In this document: positions 1 to 8,257 of the stretch, piece after piece
How the letters are laid out: each line of letters opens with the position of its first letter
How positions within the stretch are numbered: position 1 is the stretch's first letter
DNA from: an uncultured Lachnospiraceae bacterium
GTDB lineage: Bacteria > Bacillota > Clostridia > Lachnospirales > Lachnospiraceae
Direction of reading: 5' to 3'
Assembly (NCBI GenBank): GCA_910586205.1
Contig: CAJUGD010000002.1
Coordinates: forward strand, 124,001-188,000
DNA: 64,000 nucleotides
Translations under genes and position numbers: made by a program
Notes under the pieces: model-generated
The model's input: the letters and a program-made list of their open reading frames with translations, nothing else
What the model was told of the DNA's origin: nothing
Databases searched by the model: none

Positions 1-685
1 ACGTAGTTACAAACAAAAACAGGGTGGTGGGAGACAGCATGGGCAAAGTAATCTTAAAAAATCTCTGCACTGCGTTTGCCCCGTCTAAAGCCGCTGCCTC
101 ATAATAATCTGTGGCAATTCCCATCATGGCAGAAAGATATACCATCATGCCATAGCCTATACACCGCCAGCCGGTCAGCATCAGCACGGAAATCAACGCC
201 ATATTCCGATCTCCCAGCCAATCTACAGGATTCACTCCAACCAAAGAAAGCAGGTAGTTAAAAATACCGCTGTCTGTATTGAGAATCCATAAGAAAACTA
301 CTGCTGCCGATGACATGGCCACATATTTCGGCATAAAAATCACGGCTCTCATAGCTGCAAAGCTGTTGGTCATCCGATTAAAAATCAGGGCAAAAATCAT
401 TCCTCCTATCAAGGTAATGCTCAGCTCTCCAATAGAATACAGAACCGTTACCTTTAAGGAATTCCACAAATACTTATTGCCCGATCCGGCAAACAGCCAA
501 GTCCAGTTCTTAAATCCTACATACTGCCAGGTGTCATTTAAAAGATTCCAGTCCGTAAAGCTGATGCGGAGCAGTTCCACAATAGGATAGTAGGTAAATA
601 CTGCAAGGAAAATCAGAACCGGCAATACACAGGTAAAATCCTTGATCGCAGAAAGCTTTCTTGGATTGATTTTCTTCTCTTTCAT
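1..685 (-). CDS. ABC transporter permease, sugar/glycerol-phosphate type (partial)
   Basis: This is a MalF/UgpA-type inner-membrane permease of a binding-protein-dependent importer. The gene starts at the ATG at 685-683 and is still open at the left edge, so only the first 228 residues are present. The N-terminal membrane segment (about residues 15-35) is followed by the usual run of hydrophobic helices. Near the cut end is the cytoplasmic EAA loop that contacts the ATPase (YYEAAALDGA followed by PMLSP). It lies 95 bp downstream of the binding-protein gene and is probably co-transcribed with it. A second permease would be expected beyond the edge. The substrate is not shown by this protein; glycerol-3-phosphate is inferred from the neighbourhood. 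Confidence 0.9.
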   Translation of the reverse strand, partial: MKEKKINPRKLSAIKDFTCVLPVLIFLAVFTYYPIVELLRISFTDWNLLNDTWQYVGFKNWTWLFAGSGNKYLWNSLKVTVLYSIGELSITLIGGMIFALIFNRMTNSFAAMRAVIFMPKYVAMSSAAVVFLWILNTDSGIFNYLLSLVGVNPVDWLGDRNMALISVLMLTGWRCIGYGMMVYLSAMMGIATDYYEAAALDGANAVQRFFKITLPMLSPTTLFLFVTT

Positions 686-780
686 ATAAAGCCCCCTCAC
701 ATTCTCCGGTTATCTTTCGCTACAAGAAAGATAACCGGTCTTTTAATTTATGACAAATCCGATAGGTCTGCTGTCAGGTC

Positions 781-2154
781 TTATGCGTCTGCCAGCACAT
801 CATTAATCTCGTCTGCCATCTGCTCCATTCCCGCCTGAACGTCTCCGCCTTCCATCATCACCTCAGCCATAATGTTCTTCCAAATCGTGGCCAGCTGAGA
901 CCATCCCTTGTGCTGGATTCTGGGATAAATCAGATCCAAATTGTCAAAGATTGCCTGGAAAGCCGGTTTCTTCTCTAAGAATGCCTTGCCTTCTTCTGTC
1001 TCCAGTACAGACTTTCTGGTCGGCATATAACCTGTACCCTCTGCCCAGGTCATGTTAACCTCTTTGCTGCACAGATACTGTAAAAACTGCCATGCCGCAT
1101 TTTTAGTAGCCTGGTCATTTTTAGACGGAATCAACAGCACACAGCCGCCGATCTCCTGGTTCTTGGTATCTGCACCCGGAAGCCAGGACATGCCAATCTC
1201 AAAATCACACTGATCCACATAGTTGTTGTAAAGGGAGCTGGTATGCACCACAGACAAAGCCTTTCCGGAGATAAAGTTCTGTCTCATATTAGAAGAAGCA
1301 TCCTCAGCCGTGCCGGTCCAATAGGTATAACCTGCATTACACCAATCCTGGATCTTCTGGGCAATAGCCACTGCCTTTTCATCTCCCAGATCAGTCGTCA
1401 ATTGATCATCATTGATGATTTTCACTCCCTGGTTCAGATAAAAGGTCTCAAAATACCACTGATCCCAGCCGGGAATAATGGTTGCATAAACTTCTGTAGA
1501 GCCATCTGCCGCCTTTTTGGTTCCCTTTTCCATAAAGGCATCCATCTCGTCCCAGGTTGCCGGCATGGTAATTCCCATCTCATCTGCCATATCTTTATTG
1601 TAATACATAATCTGGGTAGAAATCAAAAACGGCAGAGAAACCTGCTTGCCATTATACTTAGCAGCCTCAACCATACCATCTCCAAAATCCTCCACATCAT
1701 AATCTGATGCCTGGATATAAGGAGTCAGATCCTCGGTCAGACCGCCTGCTCCATACTCTGCCACATAAGGCGTGTTGGCCACTGTAATCGCCGGAAGGTC
1801 TGTACCTGCCGCATGGGCTGCCACCAAAGCCTCATTTAACTTCGCATAACTTCCAATATATTCTGCCTCTACCGTAATCAGATCCTGGGAATTGTTAAAG
1901 TCTGTTACTACCTTATTGACTGTCTCAGAATACTGATCCTCCAGAGCATGCCACCATTTAATTGTAATAGGCTCTTTTACCTCGTACATTGCAGGATCTG
2001 CAGGCTGTGTCTCCCCTGCTTCCTCTGCTCCTTCATTAGAGCCAGAACCTCCCCCCCCAACTGCTGCTTTTCCGGTAGATCCGCCGCCGCTGCATCCGGA
2101 GACTGCGCCTGCCACCATTGCTGCCGCCAGCAATAACGCCATTTTCTTTCTCAT
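781..2154 (-). CDS. ABC transporter substrate-binding lipoprotein (UgpB-like)
   Basis: A 457-residue extracellular solute-binding protein. It has a lipoprotein signal (hydrophobic stretch, then SGC with the lipid-modified Cys at residue 21), a Gly/Ser-rich linker, and a family 1 binding fold starting with TIKWWHALE. The WWH opening, the later GSYAKLNEAL and the LPFLISTQIMYYNKD segment resemble the glycerol-3-phosphate binder UgpB, but the family also binds sugars, so the substrate is inferred. It is first in the operon before the permease. The Shine-Dalgarno AAGGGG precedes the ATG. Its promoter and a hairpin in the leader are listed separately. A run of eight G in the coding strand (2051-2058) encodes part of the linker. 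Confidence 0.88.
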   Translation of the reverse strand: MRKKMALLLAAAMVAGAVSGCSGGGSTGKAAVGGGGSGSNEGAEEAGETQPADPAMYEVKEPITIKWWHALEDQYSETVNKVVTDFNNSQDLITVEAEYIGSYAKLNEALVAAHAAGTDLPAITVANTPYVAEYGAGGLTEDLTPYIQASDYDVEDFGDGMVEAAKYNGKQVSLPFLISTQIMYYNKDMADEMGITMPATWDEMDAFMEKGTKKAADGSTEVYATIIPGWDQWYFETFYLNQGVKIINDDQLTTDLGDEKAVAIAQKIQDWCNAGYTYWTGTAEDASSNMRQNFISGKALSVVHTSSLYNNYVDQCDFEIGMSWLPGADTKNQEIGGCVLLIPSKNDQATKNAAWQFLQYLCSKEVNMTWAEGTGYMPTRKSVLETEEGKAFLEKKPAFQAIFDNLDLIYPRIQHKGWSQLATIWKNIMAEVMMEGGDVQAGMEQMADEINDVLADA

Positions 2155-2255
2155 AAAAGTTTCCCCTTTCTTATAAATTTTTTCACATGTTCTGCTTTAA
2201 GGGAAAATCACTCTGTACAGTTCTGCCTGAATAATGCTGTCAGAAAAAAATGCAC

Positions 2256-2318
2256 AAAAAAGAGCAAGGTAACAATAAATATAGCCTTATACCTATCGTT
2301 CGCCGTTTGCCCTGTCTC
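2256..2318 (-). terminator. Leader terminator (possible attenuator) before the binding-protein gene
   Basis: On the minus strand, GAGACAGGGCAA (2318-2307) can pair with TTACCTTGCTC (2272-2262) with one bulge, one mismatch and a G-U pair. T6 (2261-2256) follows. It lies between the predicted start of transcription near 2354 and the ATG at 2154, so it would end transcription before the gene unless overridden. The loop contains GGCGAACGATAGG, which loosely resembles the motif in the glpK and flavoprotein-operon leaders. Confidence 0.55.
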
Positions 2319-2360
2319 TTCTTCTCTCTACAGCAGACCATCTCAAATTGTGATAGCATT

Positions 2361-2389
2361 ATGATAACATAATTTCATCCGCTTTGCAA
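2361..2389 (-). promoter_or_regulatory. Sigma-A-type promoter for the binding-protein operon, with overlapping palindrome
   Basis: -35 TTGCAA (2389-2384), 17-bp spacer, -10 TATCAT (2366-2361). A perfect inverted repeat, ATTATG-ATAA-CATAAT (2358-2373), covers the -10 and may be an operator. Confidence 0.55.
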
Positions 2390-2511
2390 GCATTTTTTGT
2401 GAAATTTAGTAAGATTTCGGATGATTTTATTACACTTTTTTGTTATTTTATTATCAATTCCAAAAGCCAAATTATATTATTGATCAATTTTTCACTATAC
2501 TTTCTTCTGTT

Positions 2512-3159
2512 TTACCATGAATTATTGGAATTTTCTTCATCTTCCGGCATGTATCTCTGAAATACGGAATGATAAAAATGGGATGCAAAATAAGACGCCA
2601 AAGCAAACCAAACCATAAAAAGGACAGGGACAAACCAGCTAACCACTGCAAATATCCCATAAATTACCACAATGGTTACAGAAACATATAGATTTCCCAC
2701 ACTCATTATCAGGGCATCCATAACTGTCTTTTTAAAAGAAATAGAAAAAGCCGATGTCAGCGGAAACACGTACAGTACTGTTAAAAAATATACAAACCCT
2801 ATACTTGCCAACACGATCCTGACCCCTAAACGCACACTTGTGCCAAAAGGCAAAAACTGGCATGCATACAAATCTACCGCAAGAAACAATCCGATTCCCG
2901 CCACACACAGCCACAGCATGGTAGAACGGACAAAGTTCTCCCGAAAGCTGTTCCAAAAGCTTTTAAAAATATACCCTTCCTCATTTTGGGTCATCCGCAA
3001 TGTATAGCTGAAAAGAGCTGTGGTGGCAGCTCCTGCCGTCACTACAGGAAGGGAAAACAAAAACCACAAAAAACCGATCACACACAGGTTCATGATCTTG
3101 TCCATAAACATCCAAAACTTATTCTCCGGATTAAACAGACCGTTGGCGTCGAAATTCAT
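2512..3159 (-). CDS. YesL-like (DUF624) membrane protein
   Basis: A 215-residue protein with about five hydrophobic helices. The N-terminus (NPENKFWMFMDKIMNLCVIGF, then LFSLPVVTAGAATTALF) is the signature of the DUF624/YesL family. Family members commonly sit beside sugar ABC importers, as this one does; their biochemical role is not established. The gene is 357 bp upstream of the binding-protein gene on the same strand, and that gene has its own promoter, so the two may be separately transcribed. Confidence 0.85.
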   Translation of the reverse strand: MNFDANGLFNPENKFWMFMDKIMNLCVIGFLWFLFSLPVVTAGAATTALFSYTLRMTQNEEGYIFKSFWNSFRENFVRSTMLWLCVAGIGLFLAVDLYACQFLPFGTSVRLGVRIVLASIGFVYFLTVLYVFPLTSAFSISFKKTVMDALIMSVGNLYVSVTIVVIYGIFAVVSWFVPVLFMVWFALASYFASHFYHSVFQRYMPEDEENSNNSW

Positions 3160-3260
3160 AAAATACCTTCCCTTCCATACTCATAATCCAAAAGTCTACA
3201 ATTTATACCCATCCTATGATATAATAGAAACCATACTACATCCCACAGGAGGACTTGATT

Positions 3261-3956
3261 ATGATCTTTGGCAACCGCCTTTTTCGGAGCTGGAAAAAGG
3301 ATCTGCAAACTTTGAAAACCCTTTCCCTGCGCCAAAAGCTTCGTTTTCTGGCTGACTACTACAAAGGATATCTCTTTCTGGCTTTCTGCCTGCTTCTCCT
3401 GATGTTTTATCTTGGGGACATGTTCTGGCAAAGCCGCCAGACCATTGACTTACAGGGCTTCTTTGTCAATGACAGGCAGAATCTCTTTCCTGCCAAAAAA
3501 CTGATGCAGGATTTTTCCTCTTACCAAAAAACGGCTCCCGGGCACCGGATTGCCTTTGAAGATTCCCTTTTTGTTGATTTAGATTCCGGCAGTGAATACC
3601 ATGCTGCCAGCCAGGCAAAGATCATGGCCTACACTGCTGCCAAGGAGCTGGACTTTTTAGTGGTTCCCGCAGAGCTGGCTTCCCACTACGTGCCGTCTTT
3701 TCCTCTCTGCGACTTAGACGGCCTGCTTTCTAAAGATCCTGCTTTAAAAGAACTGGCTTCCCCGGATCTGATCTATGGAGAAGATGGCTCCAAAACAGCA
3801 AAAGCCTGCTGTCTGAATCTTCAGTCAACCCGCTTTTTGCAAGATCCCGCTTATGATGGGACCGAAGCCTATTATCTTCTGGTCCTCTCCTATACAGAGC
3901 ACGAGGAATCACTTCTCTCTTTTCTCCGCTATGCCTACAGCCTTCCTTCTGCCTGA
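3261..3956 (+). CDS. Hypothetical single-pass membrane protein
   Basis: A 231-residue protein not assigned to a family. I chose the ATG at 3261 because AGGAGG (3247-3252) is eight bases upstream; the TTG at 3255 would be too close. A short basic cytoplasmic part is followed by one membrane helix (about residues 30-50, LFLAFCLLLLMFYLG) and then a soluble domain rich in Asp, Leu and Ser. It is one of few plus-strand genes here and is divergent from the YesL-like gene across about 100 bp. A TATAAT (3220-3225) lies in that gap but lacks a convincing -35 partner. No function can be inferred. Confidence 0.7.
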   Translation: MIFGNRLFRSWKKDLQTLKTLSLRQKLRFLADYYKGYLFLAFCLLLLMFYLGDMFWQSRQTIDLQGFFVNDRQNLFPAKKLMQDFSSYQKTAPGHRIAFEDSLFVDLDSGSEYHAASQAKIMAYTAAKELDFLVVPAELASHYVPSFPLCDLDGLLSKDPALKELASPDLIYGEDGSKTAKACCLNLQSTRFLQDPAYDGTEAYYLLVLSYTEHEESLLSFLRYAYSLPSA

Positions 3957-4017
3957 TTTTTGCTGCCTCCAATCTATATGACCGAAATTGCGCTTTCATG
4001 CAAACTGTTTCCGTAAA

Positions 4018-4053
4018 GCCATACCGCCGGAGAAAACTCTCCGGCGGTATGGC
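4018..4053. terminator. Hairpin between convergent genes
   Basis: A perfect 15-bp stem (4018-4032 with 4039-4053, GC-rich core CCGCCGGAG) with a 6-base loop lies between the plus-strand gene ending at 3956 and the minus-strand gene ending at 4080. There are only short T runs on either side, so termination efficiency is uncertain. Confidence 0.55.
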
Positions 4054-4079
4054 AAACCGCTCTCATTCCATATAAGACA

Positions 4080-4442
4080 TTATACCCTGTCTACATTTTT
4101 CGTAGCAATCACCGGAATACCTGTGCCGGCACAGTTATCGATAATTACATCTCCGATTACTACAGGAGCATCTACAGAAGTCTTTCGGATCTCCTCCATA
4201 ATCTCAAAAATCTTGCCCTTGGGAATATCCTCCTTGGTCTTTACGGAAACCATCTCCAGCTCTCCGCCCTTTACATGCACACTGGAGGTCACAATCCGTG
4301 TGGGGCTTAATACTTCCTTGTGAGCATAGTCCTCGCCTCTTTTACAGGTATTGCCGCTTACCTCTACATTCTCCCCGTCTATACGGACTGTCAGCGGGCA
4401 TCCAAGCGGGCACCCAATACAGATTAATTCTCTTGTCTCCAT
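4080..4442 (-). CDS. DUF1667 protein, putative iron-sulfur subunit of the glycerol-3-phosphate dehydrogenase operon
   Basis: A 120-residue DUF1667 protein. The N-terminus has Cys8, Cys11, Cys15 and Cys33 (CIGCPLGC, then NTCKRG), a spacing that suits a 4Fe-4S cluster; this ligand role is my inference. DUF1667 genes are usually found with the two flavoproteins encoded directly upstream. The start codon is one base from the stop of the preceding gene (4444), so the three genes are translationally close and surely one operon. It is the last gene before the hairpin at 4018-4053. It may pass electrons from the flavoproteins to an unknown acceptor. Confidence 0.85.
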   Translation of the reverse strand: METRELICIGCPLGCPLTVRIDGENVEVSGNTCKRGEDYAHKEVLSPTRIVTSSVHVKGGELEMVSVKTKEDIPKGKIFEIMEEIRKTSVDAPVVIGDVIIDNCAGTGIPVIATKNVDRV

Positions 4443-4443
4443 A

Positions 4444-5709
4444 TTATTCCACCTCCGTACAAATCACGATATTCTTCAGATCCGGATATTCTCCAAAGCT
4501 GTCTTTCTTTAAGATAACCTGCTCCATCTCTCCGGGAGCCAACACCTTTTTCTTCTTTTTGGAAACCTGCACTCCGTCATAGTATACGGTAATATAGCGA
4601 TCCTTATATACATCCGCCACACGGAAACGCACAGTCACCTTATCCTGCATATGATTCACATCCAAAGTCTGCGGCACCGTATAGCGTACCCCGTTCTCTG
4701 CCTTCAGCTCTACCACATGGCAGTTTTCCTTTTCCTCGCCGGCCTGCACATAAGCAGCCGCATTGGTTCCTGCCAAGGTAGCCTCCTCTGACACATAGTC
4801 CACCAGGTCATGGACATGCAGCACATTTCCGCAGGCAAATACGCCTTCTGAACTGGTTTCTAACTGGTCGTTTACCTCCGGACCAGAGGTGATCCGGCTC
4901 ATATTTATGCCAATGCTGCGGCTTAACTCATTCTCCGGAATCAAGCCAACCGACAGAAGCAAAGTATCGCAGGTATAATGCTCCTCTGTGCCGGGAATCG
5001 GCTTCCGATCCGGGCCTACCTGTGCGATGGTAATCCCTGTGACGCGCTCCTTGCCCTCAATATTCACAACCGTATGGCTCAGCTTTAACGGAATCCCATA
5101 GTCATCCAGACACTGGACAATATTTCTCTTTAAGCCGCCGGAATAAGGCATCAGCTCTGCCACTACCTTTACCTTCGCGCCCTCTAAGGTCATCCTTCTT
5201 GCCATGATCAGCCCAATATCGCCGGAACCTAAAATCACCACTTCTTTTCCTACACTAAAGCCCTCTATGTTCATCAGACGCTGAGCAGTTCCTGCGGAAT
5301 AAATACCTGCCGGACGATAGCCGGGAATATTTAAGGCTCCTCTGGGACGCTCTCTGCAGCCCATAGCCAGAATAATGGCCTTTGCCTGAATCGTGGTCAG
5401 ACCGTCCTCCCGGTTGATCACGGTAACTTCCTTTTCTTTGTTTATATCAATGACCATGGTATTCAGCTTATAAGGAATCTTCTCCTCTAATACCATATCA
5501 ATGTAGCGGGCCGCATACTCCGGTCCGGTCAGTTCTTCCTTAAAAGTGTGGAGACCAAAACCATTATGGATACACTGATTTAAAATTCCACCCAGACAGC
5601 CATCCCGCTCCAGAATCAGAATATCCTGAATCCCTGCCTTTCTTGCCGCTACTGCTGCTGCAAGTCCTGCAGGACCTCCGCCGATAATTACGATATCATG
5701 CTTTTCCAT
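4444..5709 (-). CDS. NAD(P)/FAD-dependent oxidoreductase (glycerol-3-phosphate dehydrogenase operon)
   Basis: A 421-residue flavoprotein. It has an N-terminal FAD-binding Rossmann motif (IIGGGPAGLAAA, about residues 8-19), a second nucleotide-binding GxGxxG (VVILGSGDIGLIMA, about 170-185), and a late FAD-contact segment (GVFACGNVLHVHDLVD). Near the N-terminus, CLGGILNQCIHNGFG is typical of this anaerobic subfamily. The C-terminal 80 residues form a small extra domain. Second of three operon genes, it may serve as the NADH- or acceptor-linked partner of the upstream GlpA-like protein, by analogy with GlpB; the acceptor is not known. Confidence 0.85.
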   Translation of the reverse strand: MEKHDIVIIGGGPAGLAAAVAARKAGIQDILILERDGCLGGILNQCIHNGFGLHTFKEELTGPEYAARYIDMVLEEKIPYKLNTMVIDINKEKEVTVINREDGLTTIQAKAIILAMGCRERPRGALNIPGYRPAGIYSAGTAQRLMNIEGFSVGKEVVILGSGDIGLIMARRMTLEGAKVKVVAELMPYSGGLKRNIVQCLDDYGIPLKLSHTVVNIEGKERVTGITIAQVGPDRKPIPGTEEHYTCDTLLLSVGLIPENELSRSIGINMSRITSGPEVNDQLETSSEGVFACGNVLHVHDLVDYVSEEATLAGTNAAAYVQAGEEKENCHVVELKAENGVRYTVPQTLDVNHMQDKVTVRFRVADVYKDRYITVYYDGVQVSKKKKKVLAPGEMEQVILKKDSFGEYPDLKNIVICTEVE

Positions 5710-5721
5710 CTCGCTGCCCTC

Positions 5722-7158
5722 CTATTTCTGACCGGTCAACATATTGGAACCGGGTGCGTTTTTACAAATATCCTCCATCTCCATGCCACGTTCTCTGGCA
5801 AGGATTTCCATGGTCCTGGGGGTACAAAAGCCTGCCTGGCACCGTCCCATGCCCTGCCTTACCCGGCGCTTAATGCCGTCTAAGGATACAGCTCCCAAAG
5901 TACGATTGATAGCATCTATAATCTCACCCTCACTAACTCCCTCACAGCGGCAGATAATGGTGCCATATTCCGGGCGCTCCTTGATCAGAGCGGCACGCTC
6001 CTCTTTAGTCATCTTCTCCGGGCGCACAAAACCTTTACGTTTTCCGTTCCACTCTGCCTTCTTTGCTGCGCCTGCCTTCTTTGCCACTTCTTCAGCCAGA
6101 TATACGCCGATGGCCGGCGCACTGGTAAGTCCTGGAGACTCAATGCCTGCCGCATCAAAAAATCCCGGTGCATCCTCTGCCTCTCCTACAATAAAATCAT
6201 CCCCATCCTCATGGGCACGAAGACCTGAGAAGGAAGTAATCACCTGACGGAACGGCACGTTCTTCACGCTTACGCTTCCCTTTTCCATGATCTCGGCCAG
6301 CTCCTCTGCCGTGGTAGCTGTGGATTCCTTATCCTCAATATTTTTTGCCGTGGGGCCTGTCAGCAGGTTGCCGTGAATCGTAGGGGTTACCAGAATACCC
6401 TTTCCAAGTTTGCCCGGAAGCTGGAAAATCGTGTGCTTTACATGGCTTCCCGCCTCTTTATCCAACAGGCAGTAATCTCCTTTGCGGGGGGTAATGTGCA
6501 GCTTCCTTTCACTGACCATATTATGTATCTCATCTGCATACACACCGGCTGCATTGATTACATAGGCAGTATGGATCACCCCGTTTTGGGTCTCCAGATC
6601 ATATCCGTTCTCAGTCTTTACAACCTTTTTCACTTCTTCGTTAAAGATAAAGTCCACACCATTATCACAGGCATTCTCCGCCAATGCAATGGTCAGACCA
6701 AAAGGACATACGATTCCGCCGGTAGGGGCATACAGAGCCGCCACCACCGCATCACTTACATTGGGTTCCATGGCTCTGGCTTCATCTCCGGTAATGATCT
6801 TTAAATCCGGCACCCCGTTCTTGATACCCTTGTCATACAGTTCCTGAAGGGCCGGCCTGTCTTCCTCTGCAAAACACAGGATCAATGAGCCGTTCCTCTC
6901 AAACTCAAAATCCAGATCCTCTGAAAGCTCCCCCATCATGCGGTTGCCCTCAACATTGAATCTTGCCTTCACAGATCCAGGCACCGCATCATGTCCGGCA
7001 TGGACAATAGCACTGTTGGCCTTGGACGTACCGGCGCAGACATCTTCTTCCCGCTCCACCAGTGCTGTGCGCAGCTCATAGCGGGAAAGCTCTCTTGCTA
7101 CTGCACAGCCGGTCACTCCACCGCCGATGATCACCGCATCGAAATTCCATTCCTTCAT
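5722..7158 (-). CDS. GlpA-like FAD-dependent glycerol-3-phosphate dehydrogenase with BFD-type [2Fe-2S] domain
   Basis: A 478-residue protein with an N-terminal DAO-type FAD domain (IIGGGVTGCAVAREL near residues 11-25, then AGTSKANSAIVHAG) and a C-terminal BFD-like domain. That domain has four cysteines in CxC (403, 405) and CxxxxC (440, 445) spacing, which would bind a [2Fe-2S] cluster. This domain pair is typical of anaerobic GlpA-type dehydrogenases that oxidise glycerol-3-phosphate to dihydroxyacetone phosphate. It is first in the three-gene operon and 1.1 kb from glpK, which makes the substrate. Its leader carries an intrinsic terminator downstream of a promoter. Confidence 0.85.
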   Translation of the reverse strand: MKEWNFDAVIIGGGVTGCAVARELSRYELRTALVEREEDVCAGTSKANSAIVHAGHDAVPGSVKARFNVEGNRMMGELSEDLDFEFERNGSLILCFAEEDRPALQELYDKGIKNGVPDLKIITGDEARAMEPNVSDAVVAALYAPTGGIVCPFGLTIALAENACDNGVDFIFNEEVKKVVKTENGYDLETQNGVIHTAYVINAAGVYADEIHNMVSERKLHITPRKGDYCLLDKEAGSHVKHTIFQLPGKLGKGILVTPTIHGNLLTGPTAKNIEDKESTATTAEELAEIMEKGSVSVKNVPFRQVITSFSGLRAHEDGDDFIVGEAEDAPGFFDAAGIESPGLTSAPAIGVYLAEEVAKKAGAAKKAEWNGKRKGFVRPEKMTKEERAALIKERPEYGTIICRCEGVSEGEIIDAINRTLGAVSLDGIKRRVRQGMGRCQAGFCTPRTMEILARERGMEMEDICKNAPGSNMLTGQK

Positions 7159-7283
7159 GTCTCTTCCTCCATATACATTTTTGCGTCTTCTGCAGCCGTA
7201 TCCGACATTGCCGTCTGCGTCTGCACCTACCAGTCAGTTACTTCCCATATCAGACGTTTACAGCTTTTTCTTGCATTTTGCTA

Positions 7284-7337
7284 TAAAAAAAGAGTAAGGG
7301 AAAATAGACGGTCTATCCGCTTCCTTCACCTTACTCT
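7284..7337 (-). terminator. Leader terminator/antiterminator of the flavoprotein operon
   Basis: On the minus strand, AGAGTAAGG (7337-7329) pairs with CCTTACTCT (7299-7291) and is followed at once by a T run (7290-7285). It is downstream of a good promoter and about 130 bp before the ATG at 7158, so it should stop transcription in the leader unless overridden. The loop contains GCGGATAGACCGT, nearly shared with the glpK leader, and the small palindrome ATAGACGGTCTAT (7304-7316). In Bacillus subtilis, GlpP relieves such glp leader terminators; a GlpP-like mechanism here is inferred. Confidence 0.75.
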
Positions 7338-7365
7338 CTCGTCTCAAAGGTTTTTAACTGTCTTA

Positions 7366-7395
7366 ATGCTACCACAGTTCTACAGGAATTGTCAA
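7366..7395 (-). promoter_or_regulatory. Promoter of the flavoprotein operon with palindromic operator
   Basis: -35 TTGACA (7395-7390), 18-bp spacer, -10 TAGCAT (7371-7366). The inverted repeat AATTGTC-AA-GACAATT (7387-7402) covers the -35 and may bind a repressor. Together with the leader terminator this 7159-7489 gap appears to be wholly regulatory. Confidence 0.65.
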
Positions 7396-7489
7396 GACAA
7401 TTCTTATATTTTTTTCGTTAATTAATTGTCATGATACCAGGGTCAAAAGGTCTGAAACTGACCCCATAATTTTACCGGCACATGCAGGT

Positions 7490-8191
7490 TTACTCACTAA
7501 TCATAATAACCCCTGGCTTTTCCGCCAGCTTAGAAAACAGGCCTGCCTTATCAAACCCCGGAGGATACACCACCTCAAACTCCAGCTTTATTTCTTCCTT
7601 CTTGTTCTTATTAATCTTTACTGACACCACATCAATTTTAAAATCCTCCAGAAAATTCCTCATATTCTTAATGGCGTCTGTCTCCTGCACGAGAGTCATG
7701 CGTATCATTCCCGCAGAAGCCACCTTGGCAAAATAAGCAATCTTATGAGTAATCTCCTGCATCACAATCAAAACCAATGCTGAGGCAATACCAATCACAT
7801 AAAGTCCGGATCCCATAGCCAAACCTACGCTGGCCGTAGCCCACAGCCCTGCCGCCGTAGTCAGTCCGTTGACCAGATTATTTCTGACGAAAATAATTCC
7901 TGCGCCTAAAAAACCTACCCCGCTGACTACCTGTGCCGCCACCCGTGCCGCATCATGGTCTGGCATATCCATGAACCCATACTTGGACACCACCATAGCC
8001 AAGGCTGATCCCAGCGCCACAATGGCATGAGTTCTGGTTCCTGCTGATTTATTGCGGTTTTTCCGTTCATTTCCAATCAGCCATCCCAAAATACAAGCCA
8101 ACCCCACACGGATCATTAACTCTGCCTCGCCTATGAGAAACATGGGATCGGTCAATCCTTTTATCGCTATACCCAATGAATCAACTGCCAT
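7490..8191 (-). CDS. MgtC/SapB family membrane protein
   Basis: A 233-residue protein. The N-terminal half has the MgtC transmembrane module with the conserved segments GWLIGNERKNRNKSAGTRTHAIVALGSAL and GAGIIFVRN; about four helices span residues 20-145. The C-terminal 80 residues form a soluble ACT-like domain. MgtC proteins affect Mg2+ homeostasis or membrane potential and modulate F-type ATPase in pathogens. AGGAGG precedes the ATG at good spacing. It follows glpK by 66 bp with no terminator, so the two probably share a transcript, an unusual pairing. No Mg2+-sensing leader is visible in that short gap. Confidence 0.88.
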   Translation of the reverse strand: MAVDSLGIAIKGLTDPMFLIGEAELMIRVGLACILGWLIGNERKNRNKSAGTRTHAIVALGSALAMVVSKYGFMDMPDHDAARVAAQVVSGVGFLGAGIIFVRNNLVNGLTTAAGLWATASVGLAMGSGLYVIGIASALVLIVMQEITHKIAYFAKVASAGMIRMTLVQETDAIKNMRNFLEDFKIDVVSVKINKNKKEEIKLEFEVVYPPGFDKAGLFSKLAEKPGVIMISE

Positions 8192-8257
8192 ATGTATTTC
8201 CTCCTACTGTTTCCTGTTTTTCTCCAAACCGTTTGCAGCAACCTGATCTTAAAAAGG

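Noticed and set aside
8192..8257. Mg2+-sensing leader (M-box) before mgtC
   Set aside because: The gap to glpK is only 66 bp and shows no structured element or terminator.
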